Positions 1 through 9,744 of a stretch of 64,000 bases of DNA are shown here, one piece after another. The notes below the pieces were generated by a model that searched no databases, was not told where the DNA came from, and saw only the letters and a list, made by a program, of their open reading frames with translations. The translations under genes and the position numbers were made by a program. Position 1 is the stretch's first letter. Each line of letters starts with the position of its first letter. The stretch lies in contig OX638368.1 in assembly GCA_951812925.1 (NCBI GenBank), positions 4,588,001 to 4,652,000 on the forward strand, in the 5' to 3' direction. This DNA comes from Calliopum simillimum. Its lineage: Eukaryota > Arthropoda > Insecta > Diptera > Lauxaniidae.

Positions 1-473
1 CAAATTGTCAGTTGCTGCCGCTGCTTTTATGGAGTGCTGTTGCAGACATTCGAAAGTGAAGCAGCAACTCTTGTACAAAATTAATTAAAATTTTGATGCA
101 GCTTCAAATTAATTATTTTTGTTTGATGGCAAAAGTCACATTCTACTGATTTCTCTGATTGTAAAAATTTATCAGTAGAGTGCGTTGCTAGCAAAATGAA
201 TTTCAATTTACTAAGAACTTGCCGAAACTTTTAAGGCGCTGCCAACAATGACATTGAGAACGTCAACACTTTTACTAGAAAACGTAATTTCTGAGGACGG
301 TGAAGTAGGGGAGGACAGCAATGCATATAATCATATGATTACTATTAGGGAAATGTTAAGCAGGGGACTTTACTCTTTTTATGTATTCTTAGTAAAACCC
401 CGAATATTAGCTTGTTCAATAAGTTTTGCGGTTCGATAAGAAAAACATAATTTTATGGTTTGAAATACACTTT
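1..473. other. No gene seen; AT-rich sequence
   Basis: I see no recognisable coding sequence, RNA gene or repeat structure here. The only open frame, about 63 codons at 248-439 on the plus strand, has no recognisable motif and runs up to the 3' end of the mariner relic that follows on the other strand. Confidence 0.5.
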
Positions 474-1250
474 ATTTTTCAGTATAGTCTCCCTGAATAT
501 CAATACACTTGTTCCAACGAGATTCCAATTTATGAATTCCATCTCTGAAGTGAGGATCTGGACGGGCTTCAAAATTCGCTTTCACAGCTGCTATGATCTC
601 ATCATTTGATGAAAAACGCTTTCCACGCATGAATTTTTTAGGTTTGGAAACAGATGGAAGTCGCTTGGGCCAAGTCTGGTGAATACAGTGGATGCACTAA
701 TGCTCTTGTGACACGGTGCATTGTTCTGATGAAAAAAAAGTTACAATAATTTTCAGAATTTATTGCTTACCAGTTTGCAAGTATTCACGAACAAAATTCC
801 TTCGAATCCCTAAAAACTGTTTCTAACACCATCTTGGCCGATTTCTGGACACGAATCATTCCAGAGCCGAAGAACTAGGTTCATACCACTTTTTAGCATC
901 CTGTTTTGATTCAAGATCATGGTGATAGACCTAAGTCTCATCCATAGTGATAAATTGGCGCACAAAATCCCCTTTATCCTTTCGAAAACGCTCTAGGTGT
1001 TGCTGAGGAAGTCACACTCGAATGTGTTTTTGTTCCATTGTAAGCGAATGCGGCACTCATTGTGCACACAACTTTCTGAAACACAATACTTCAGTCAAAA
1101 TATTGCTTACACTGCCCAACGAGATGCCTAGGGCTTCTACTAAATTCCTGTCTGTCACTCGACGATTTTCGAGTACGATATCATGTATTTTTTCTACGAT
1201 TTCTGGTGCTGTTGCTGTTTTGGACGTCATTGACGTGGATCGTCTTGTAC
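474..1250 (-). pseudogene. Mariner-family transposase, broken
   Basis: This is a decayed DD34D-type mariner transposase read on the minus strand. From N- to C-terminus I can follow a helix-turn-helix-like stretch near 1180-1060, then a frame resembling the mariner motif TMDETWVYHHD near 990-920, then HQNNAPCHKS near 735-700, GPSDFHLF near 675, and the C-terminus MRGKRFSSNDEIIAAVKANF to GDYTEK with its stop at 474-476. Several frameshifts and stops separate these blocks. The second catalytic Asp (HQDNAP in the family) reads Asn here, and only 20 residues separate it from the third Asp instead of about 34, so part of the core is deleted. The copy cannot encode an active enzyme. I could not define its terminal repeats. 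The assignment rests on recognised mariner motifs. Confidence 0.8.
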
Positions 1251-3778
1251 GACCACAGCAACCCCCCTTTCTACTGTACTAATTGAAGGCGAAGAATCCT
1301 GCTGCCGCCATCGACTGCCACGGAAACTGCTTCTTCTGACGTTGATGGCTGTGCCAATGAATGACCGCTGGAACGATGATACTCATAATCAACGGGAAAA
1401 TGCTGTTGTTCCCTTCGGTTACGTTGATCAAAAAAACTCGTTGGCTACCAAAAGCAAAATGCAGGAAAAAATGCCACAACAACTCGGTCATCTTTGCAAA
1501 GAGAAAAATGCACTTGTGATTTCAAATTTACGTTTTAATTTATTGAACAATATTTAACTTTGGTTTGAAGTATTTGTTGTAAGTTATTTTAAGGTTTTAG
1601 CAATTTAGAAATATTTATTGAAATTTGCGGCGGCAGCTGCTCTGCACGATGAAAAAAATCAAAAAAACAAATGTCAAAATAAAACATAGTGTTTGACATA
1701 TACACATATGCGCATGAGAGTGAGAGGGATGGCGGCATGAATTGCATAATTTTCAATGAGTACAATGCGCGTTGCCACTCGCGGGAAATTAAATCCCGTT
1801 TTTGGAAGTTTATTCGTGTTGCCGTGTAAAACAGAAGTATTCGGCGTGGCAGAATAAAACAGCGGTCGCAAAATAAATAATCCATTGCAGTGAACCCCAT
1901 ATTCCCCCTGATAGTTACAGATAAAGTTAACAAGATCTTTAACATACATCAAAGTTTTCAGTAATATAATCAAGTATGAAATTGACATCAAATTAACAGC
2001 CAGTTATTGAGCCAACACTTTCAATTGAACCATTTAATCTGTCTACTTAATGCACTCACACAACAACAGCAGCAGCAGCAGCAAAAGTCCATCAAATTAA
2101 CGACTACGCGTACCGCATTACATGAACCACTTACTGTGTCCTTACGTACGAGAGTGCGAGGGTATAACGCGCCGCATCAAGTAATAATTGAATTTAATTA
2201 AAATGATTATGTTGCTGCCAGCTACCATTAACGTGGCCAAATAAAATAGTTAATTTACAATTCACCTACCACTCACTCACTCACTCACACAGACAATTCC
2301 ATGCTGATTTTGTTACAAAGCGATATAAAATAACACAGGCGAAAAATAGCGAAAAATTGTGTTCAGAGAGGCCTTGAAAAGTTTTAAATTAATTGATTGG
2401 GGACATAAATTAAAATGCCCAACTTTCGTTTCTCGCTTTGCCCTGCAATTTACCGTTCAGGCAGACAGTTAGCGGCAAAACATCCGGCGGAAATTCAAAT
2501 TTTCCTTTTCACTTCATTTCATGTGCCATAGAAAAATCAACGTGTGGGTGTGCTAGGACTCTTTGCACAAAAAAGGGGGAAAAAATTCCAACGCAGATGT
2601 ACTGATTAATTGCCCAACTCAAATTGCAAATTAAATTAGAGAGTCCAATGGACATGGACAGTAAAAAGTTGATGGGAGCGCGCAATGTTAAAAATAACCA
2701 TCATTGAAAGAAAAGAAAAAATATAATAAAAATGACACAATGAGAAGCAACGGAAAAATTCTTTGAAGTGGGGTGGGTGACGGAAACCCCATATAAACTG
2801 CAAATGAAGGACATTTTCGAAATACATTAAAGCGAATGAAAGCGCTAATGAAAGCGCGATACAAAATAATTAGCGTTTATTTTTCATTTGGACTTTTACT
2901 TGGTCGCTGATTGGATATTCGTTTGTGGTTACTTTTCAAAGTTGACATTCGAAATTGTTGGAAAAGTTTTGATTTTAACTTTATTAAGGAAATAAATCAT
3001 TCGGAATTCACTTTGCATTCTAGCAAGGACAATGCGAATGCGAATGCGAATTTAAAAAGTTTACAGCTTTACTAAGTCCTCAATTGAAACAATAAAAGCC
3101 AAACACTCAGACATCGTTCAGAACTTTCTGAGCCAATAAATAAGAATAAGAATGAAGAATGAGCCTTGTACCTAAAATAAACGAATTAAACACAATTATT
3201 CCTAGATATGTGGAAGAAAGCGCTGAGGTTTATAGCTAAACTCATATTTATGCACAAAAGTCGGACCAGAAATATCTAATATTTAACTAAAAAAAAATAT
3301 TTCATCAACAACTCGATTTTTGTAATCACAATCAGCAGTGGCGGATTCAGGATTCGACTATGGGGGGCTAAAGATGGACGATAGGACGATTTTGAGATCT
3401 AATTTAGAGCTTATGGCAATCAGTGATTACTGCACTCACACATACAACTTTAAGCACAATTTACACAGTACATTTCCAGCAAAAATACTTGGAAAAACGA
3501 ACATATTCGATTTTGTTGGTGATTACTAGTGACTAGTGAATTGGACGCTTTATCTCCAGGGAACATGTAACGAACCCGGCGTCCAGAGTTTGGCATTTTT
3601 CTCACAAAGCTTTATAATTCACTTTATTTATTATTAGGTAAGCATACGACAGTGCTAATCTACATCAGCAGTCTTAATCCGAAACTTACTTGTGCATAAT
3701 CCTCATCACAAAACGCAGCGACCCCAAAATTAATGCATGGAATCAAAGTGGATTAGTACCGAAATGACCTATTCCAAT
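1251..3778. other. No gene seen; AT-rich with short microsatellites
   Basis: There is no convincing coding sequence. A short CAG/CAA tract lies at about 2059-2085 and a CACT tract at about 2270-2290. Open frames here are short and lack recognisable motifs. A spliced exon of a host gene cannot be excluded by eye. Confidence 0.4.
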
Positions 3779-3779
3779 A

Positions 3780-5056
3780 TAACAAGTGATCCAATAAGAG
3801 TTTCCTACTTTGTTTTCTAAATTAAATACATAAAAATCAGTGTATTGATGCAAATCTTTGTTTGAAATGATAGCTCAGTTCATACAACTCAATGTTTAAA
3901 AATTATTTTGTTCAAATGTTGCCCACGACTAGCTCTTAAATGGTTCATTCTGTTGACAACTCTTTCGAGCATATCGGCCGGTATTCCTTAAATAACACGA
4001 GTTATGTTGTTTTTCAAAGCGTCAATAGTTTCGGGCTTGTCTACATAAACAAGTGATTTAACATATCCCCAAAGAAAATAGTCCAATGGTGTCAAATCAC
4101 ATGATCTTGGTGGCCAATTAACAGGAGCATTTCCAGAGATGATGTTTTCATCGAACGTTTCCCTCAATAAAGCGATTGTTTCTTCAGTTGTATGGCATGC
4201 AACGCCATCCTGTTGAAACTAGAGGTCGGCTACACTAATATCCTGAATTTTCGTTGCCATTTTTGTTGAGCATTGATCTGTAGCGAGCACCATTGACCGT
4301 AACACGGGCTCCATCCGCATTTTTGAAGAAATACGGTCCGTTGATGCCTCCTGCCCATAAACCACACCAAACAGTAAATTTATCGGGATACATTGGAAGC
4401 TCTTGGATTACTTCTAGTTATTCATCGGCCCAAACACGGCAATTTTGATTGTTAACATTGCCGTTTAACCAGAAATGAGCTTCGTTGCTAAAACATAATT
4501 TTTCGGTAAAATAATGGATCAATTTGAAGTTGTTCTAAGGATCATAAACCGAAATGAAAACGTACACTAAGATCAGCTGGTTTCAATTCTTGTACGAGCT
4601 GTATTTTTATAGGCCTTGAGACCAAGATTACGCCTCAAGATACGCCACAATGATCCATAAGAGATGGCGAAAGGCTGAGATCGGCGACAAATGGATTGTT
4701 CACGGTTTTTACGAACACTCTCAGCTGCTGCAGCAATATTCTCTAAATTACGTGCTCTATGCGCTCTGGTTGAATGATGAATGTCAAATAGTGTAAAATT
4801 GCTTAAAAATTTGGTGATGGTGTTACGAATAGTGCACTCAGTTGGATGCTCATAACGACCAAAATGATGTTGAAGAACTCTCTAACTGGTGACTGATTTT
4901 GGTAGCAAGTTTTCACAATAAATAAACTTTGTTCCGGAGTAAGTATATTCATGATTGAGTCGTATTGAATACTGAACATAAAAGTCACAATTGACACATA
5001 ACAGCTGTCAAAACAACCCAGTTGGAAAGGGACCTCGTATTGGATCACACTTTAGT
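3780..5056 (-). mobile_element. DD41D (rosa-like) Tc1/mariner element with TIRs and TA duplication
   Basis: The element is bounded by imperfect terminal inverted repeats. The left end reads ACAAGTGATCCAATAAGAG and the right end, reverse-complemented, reads CTAAAGTGTGATCCAATACG. Both ends are flanked by TA, the target duplication expected for the Tc1/mariner superfamily. It encloses a minus-strand transposase relic. The spacing between the second and third catalytic acidic residues is 41, which points to the DD41D (rosa) group rather than DD34D mariners. Boundaries were read by eye and may be off by a few bases. Confidence 0.75.
3889..4952 (-). pseudogene. DD41D transposase, inactivated
   Basis: Transposase relic inside the TIRs. 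The start at 4952 gives MNILTPEQSLFIVKTCYQNQ, the usual N-terminus of this family. A helix-turn-helix region (CTIRNTITKF) and a linker (SQPFAISYGSLWRILRR) follow. The first catalytic block reads FSNEAHFWLNG, so the expected Asp is Asn. Next come VWADE and an in-frame stop, then a block around LPMYPDKFTVWCGLWAGG, a second stop and a frameshift. The last block has QQDGVACHTT and, 41 residues later, the Asp of DLTPLDYFLWGYVKS, then a further stop near the C-terminus. With a lost catalytic Asp and several stops and shifts the gene is dead, but it is nearly full length, so it is a moderately old insertion. Confidence 0.85.
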
Positions 5057-6229
5057 ATACTTAGTTATAAATACTATTCCTCGGTTTATTATTAAGTTCA
5101 ATTATCATTCTATTGCAAATAATCTTAAATTTACTCCAATTTACTCTGAGAACACTGTTGTGTGAGCCAATAAGCGTATGTGATTTGCCTCATCACAAAT
5201 ATCGACATAAAGTTTCATTAGGGTTGTCACAATTTGCCTAATAGACCTTTAAGAGGTGCAGACTTAGAGCTTAACTATGGGAGGATAAAATAAATCTTAA
5301 ATTTTTTTTTTGCATTATCACCTTTGCATCAATAAAAGTGGAGTAAAATCTCTCTAAAGCCTTTGCTACATCAATATGAAACATATTGCCGCTTAATTAC
5401 AACAATTCTGAATAAAAGTCGGTCAGTGTTAATGCCATTGTAGTAGTAAATGTGTCAAAAGAGTCGCACACACATATACACTTACCTCAAACGAACAAAA
5501 ACCGCATATCACTGTCATTTGCAATGCAAAAACGTAAGCCAGTCAGAGTTGGTGTAAACGATGATTTTACGTACCCCGGCATTAACAACATAAACGTAAG
5601 AGCACCAACAATATTCGCATGGGAGGTTGTGTGTGTGTAACATTCACTTTTACGCTATTACATAACATAACGCCATCAAAAACAACAACAACAACAGCAA
5701 TATCATCGACAATAACAACACATACAATTTCGCAACAATTTTGCGGTAAATGGATTTTTAATGTCACCACCGTCATCACCGTCGTCACATCGCAGCGCGC
5801 CGCGCATTACAGTCAGTAGTTGAGCAGTGAGCCCGTTAACTGAGTGATAGCGTCAGCGACGGGCGACTCATTTTCAGCTGATAACTGGAAAACCTTCACT
5901 TATGTGGCATTAAATGTGAAGATGCATAGCGTTGCATTGGATTACATGAGAGCGCGTGTAAATGTGTGTGTGGCTTACTGGCACTCACTGTACTTGTGTA
6001 TGTGCAGTGTCAACCAGAAATGAGTTACATGCGCTGCATGCGAAATAGTGGGTGAAAATGTATGCACTTTTATTGCTACAAAGTACTTAACAGTGTTGCC
6101 AGCTTAAGTATTTTTGAGATATGAAATAAAAAAAGCGCTACAGTAGTTAACCATAAATATTAAATGAGTACCAAGTAGCTAAAGATTGAGAGGATGCTTC
6201 TCTTTCCATTTCTCGGTTGCAAAAACTGA
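5057..6229. other. No gene seen; GC-richer patch near 5.75-6.0 kb
   Basis: No coding sequence was recognised. Around 5780-6010 the composition is less AT-rich and contains CG-containing words and TCAGT, which could be remnants of a promoter or first exon. The core-promoter motifs do not line up, so nothing is called. Confidence 0.3.
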
Positions 6230-6279
6230 ATTTTTACGTTTTTCAATTACGCGGTTGGAAAAACGAGTTTTTACTCAGA

Positions 6280-6472
6280 AGCAAGGCATCTAACGAAAAA
6301 AGTCTTTAAGTCAAAAAATGTTTAGAATTGTGCAAAAAATATGTGTGATTTTTTTCAGAATTTTTTGATATATTTTATAATTTTTCAAGAAAAATTTAAA
6401 AAAAAAAAAATTCCAAAAATTCTGAAAAAATTCACACTTATTCTTTGAACAATTCTAAACATTTTTGCGAAT
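6280..6472. repeat. Small foldback related to the centre of the 20.5 kb palindrome
   Basis: Imperfect inverted repeat with a T/A-rich loop. The arms read through 'aaaatgtttagaattgtgca' on the left and its inverse 'caattctaaacatttttg' on the right, with 'gtgtgatttttttcag' facing 'ctgaaaaaattcacac'. The same words (gcaaggcat...acgaaaaaagt, ttagaatt, cacacttattc) occur around the centre of the large foldback near 21540-21740, so this is probably a fragment of that family. Confidence 0.6.
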
Positions 6473-7114
6473 AAAGGGTGCACAGCCCCTCCCTCTCCAA
6501 TTTCTACCCACTAATTTAATTGCACTCCACGGTCTTTTCTTCTTGAATGACCCATTTTTTGAATTCTGTAATAAAAACTGGTAAACGTATTAGTTCGTTT
6601 TGAAATGTCATAATCAATGGTCTTTCAACTTTTCTTTATTATGCGGTAACCTTTGTCTTTTTCTCATTTTTTTAACTGAGTGCTAGAGCGTTTCAGTTAA
6701 CGTCACCATTCATCCACATTTGGTACTTAAGAAGATTGTTTTTGTTATTTAACAATTTAATTTTACAAGCAAGAAGACCAAAATATTCGTGAGTTTTACA
6801 CAGCTGGTACATATAAATTACGAGGTTAGTAAGTGGTAGCTGCAAATGATAAAGTGTCGTTGTCGTTATACGTTAATAACGATATTTTTATAACTTGTTT
6901 TATGGATATTAAAACAAAAGGTAGGGCTGATGTGCTCTGTCAAAATTCGTCGATTTTAGGCAAAAAACTTCAAATTCAAAATACTCTTGAAATTTAATTT
7001 CATTAGAACACTAGCATTTCCCTTCTCTTGTACAGAGGGTGGAGCATCTCCAATCAAATAAAAGAATGTAAAAAATTTAAAAAAACAACCAAAAAAAAAT
7101 TTTTTTTTTAAATT

Positions 7115-7535
7115 TTTGTTCTCAGATCCAGAGGGGCCATTGGGTGAAAAACAAATTGTTTCTGCTCAAATGTCGTATAAAGTCGGGAAACACATAGTAA
7201 ACACGAAAAAAGGATAAAAACAATTTTTTTTTTAACTTTTTGGTTTCAATATCCAAAGGGGACCATTGGTTGAAAAAAAATTTTTGCTCACAAATTTCGT
7301 AAAAAGTCATGAAACGCGTAGAAAATACGAAAAAAAAAACAAAAATTTTTGGTTCCGACTTCCAAGGGGGACCCTAATCCACTAAAATGTCGTAAAAAGG
7401 TATTTTTTTTTTAAATTTTTGTTTTCGACGTCCAATGGAGGGCCCTTGGGTAAACATTTTTTTTTTCACTAAAATGTCGTAAAAAGTCATGAAACGCGTG
7501 GAAAATACGAAAAAAAATATTTTTTTAATTTATAA
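7115..7535. repeat. Degenerate tandem repeat, about four units of ~110-124 bp
   Basis: A phrase of the type 'tccaaaggggaccattggt' recurs near 7127, 7251, 7361 and 7430. Each time a T-rich run and 'ttcgtaaaaagtcatgaaacgcgt' accompany it. The last interval is shortened, suggesting an internal deletion. Open frames inside are products of the repeat. Confidence 0.65.
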
Positions 7536-8261
7536 ATTTTCAAGGTGATCGGTCCAACCGTTTGGGATTCTCTAAAGACTGTAGACATACAAACATCCAC
7601 TTTTATGTTTATAGATGGCTTAAGCCTTTCATTAGATCAATTGACAGAAAATTTAAAAACCCGAAAACAATACGCAGCAGCATGTTCTTTATCAAAAGTA
7701 ATAAAATTGCACACCCACACAGAGAACAAAAAAAGGTGTAACATACACGTTGTAATGACAAACACCAACAAAGACAACAATGATAGCAATAATCACATGA
7801 AAAAGCAGTTAAAGTGGTAATAAAAGTACATTTTACCACATTACGAACGCACATTAATTTAAATTAGCTGTTATAAACAAACACAGACATGGACACAAAA
7901 CATGGACATGAGGACACGCATACACCTACCATACACCAGCAGACAATAAACGGCACGCAGTCAACACCCCTGCAGGACCATGGACTATTCCAAAACTAGT
8001 TTGCAAACTACTCCATGGGAGAAACCGACTAGTTCAAAATCTGCTCCCATCACAAATAAAGTTATATTTACGTTTTACATTGTTTGTCATTGGGCGTAAC
8101 CAATTGTCTCTTTATGCATTACAATCGGACTAGAAAAAGCTCAATTGTCTCCTTATGCATTATATTTGGACCAGAGAAAGGCCAATTTTTTTTTTATTTT
8201 ATTTATAAATTTCAACAAATTTAATTTGAAATTCAAATTTTACACAAAAATTTCAAAGGGT

Positions 8262-8340
8262 TTCATAGCCGAATGTGCTAAAGAGTTTGTTATATATTTC
8301 TGAGCAATATGTTGCGGGTTCGATACTCAGTGTGGATGAA
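8262..8340 (+). repeat. tRNA-like (SINE head or tRNA relic) sequence
   Basis: A perfect internal B box, GGTTCGATACT, lies at 8317-8327. An A-box-like TAGCCGAATG lies about 50 bases upstream (8266-8275), and a T-rich run (possible Pol III terminator) follows. The TψC arm is GCGGG/CTCAG and does not pair well, so this is not a functional tRNA. It is more likely a tRNA-derived SINE head or a relic. Confidence 0.55.
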
Positions 8341-8475
8341 ATTTTTTTATTAATTTTTTATTATTCTATATCTCGGCTATGTAGGATATGTGTTTCACTT
8401 TCTGCTCCAAAGACTCTTCAGACAAATTGTGTACAAATTAATAGAAATTTTAAAATTGGTATTGAAAATCACCGT

Positions 8476-8545
8476 GTTGGGGATTTGAACCCGAGCTTCT
8501 CGACGCAGTCCAAGTCACTAGACTGACGAACTGCAAAACAGTACG
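8476..8545 (-). repeat. tRNA-like sequence, opposite strand
   Basis: On the minus strand the B-box-like GGTTCAAATCC lies at about 8482-8492 and is preceded by a poorly conserved A-box region (around GTCAGTCTAGTGAC). It faces the tRNA-like sequence at 8262-8340 on the plus strand. Confidence 0.45.
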
Positions 8546-8752
8546 TAGTCAGTAACGTTATAATTTCACTGATACAATCTACACACAACTGGACCACTTT
8601 TGCTTCTAATGATGGATTATGCATTAGATTTGAACCATTTTTTTGATACAGTTGACTGACTTTGCAATTGATAATTTAAGTTAATTTATTCTAGTTTTTG
8701 GTGTAGTCCATCAAAAAAAAGACTAGACCAAAGATTGCACTATTGAGACAAT

Positions 8753-9744
8753 TGACTTCATCGGTCCTACAGGGACACCACACAGTATAAAAGAATCTTG
8801 TTGTTGACTATGTTTTGTTTTGCAAGATGTCAACCTAATGAAATGTACATATTTAGAAATTTAAAATCGAAATAAATTCAGAATTAAAAAATTTTACAAA
8901 AGTTTGTGATGTGAAATTTAAGAAAATACAGTAAAGTTTAGAAATCTTGACACTATCACATACTAATACAAATCTACACACATACTTAATACACTTTTGT
9001 ATAAAAAGATCCCTTTACTTTTTGCCAAACTTTGAAGCAACAAACAAAAACGACAGGAAGCGCATTGCCAAGTTGAGTAAAAGGAAACGGATGTTGAGTT
9101 TCGAGCAAAAGTTCAAGTAGCATCGGCAGCAGCATAAGAAAAAGGTGTTAAAATATACGCGTCAGTACATACCTACAAACATACATACATACATGCGGCA
9201 TGTGTTTGTATCTGTTGTTTGTTTAGCCTAACACAAATGAAACGTGATGTGCTTTCAACACTCTTTCACTTTTTTTTCGCTGCTGCCTTTCTGCAACTAT
9301 CTTTCATTCATCTCTCATACTTTGCCATTGGTTTTTGCTTAATCCTTCATCCCTTCATCTTCACTTCACACACACACAACAAAAAGTTTTACACAACTCA
9401 TCAAACGAAACGAATCCTTAGAAAAATCAAAGTAAAGCAGCATATGATAAGAAAGAAAACAGATAGACCAAATGAATGAAAGAAAAAAAAGAAGTGAAGA
9501 GAAGGGAAAAAACCACGTAAAAGTTTTCAAGTTTCGTAAATTCTTTAACGGAAATTCATTTGAAAGTTTTTCACACGGCAACGACAGCGGCAGCGACGGC
9601 GGCGGCTGCAGTGGCAATGGTTCATTTGTGCACATGTGTGCTCACCCATACTGTTTGCGTTTAAGGTGGTTTATATTTTATGGAAATTTTCGAATACTTA
9701 TGAAGAAAATGTTAACAAACTTTGGACCTAAGTCAAAAAAACTT
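8753..9744. other. No gene seen; ACAT and other simple sequence
   Basis: AT-rich sequence with an ACAT tract near 9177-9193 and small low-complexity open frames at 9219-9750 on both strands. None has a recognisable domain. Confidence 0.4.

Larger units (their letters stand above)
8097..8752. repeat. Possible non-autonomous element with CAATTGTCTC inverted ends
   Basis: An imperfect inverted repeat of roughly 40 bp bounds this stretch: 'ccaattgtctctttatgcat' near 8100 (partly duplicated near 8141) against 'caattgtctcaatagtgcaa' read in reverse from about 8750. Two tRNA-like sequences facing each other lie inside. I could not find a clean target duplication, so the boundaries are tentative. 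Confidence 0.4.

Noticed and set aside
5790..5850. Core promoter (TCAGT initiator with downstream element)
   Set aside because: The initiator word is present but the bases at the downstream-element position do not match, and no exon is recognisable after it.
8262..8545. Functional tRNA genes
   Set aside because: B boxes are good but acceptor and TψC stems do not pair, so they are SINE-like or relic sequences.
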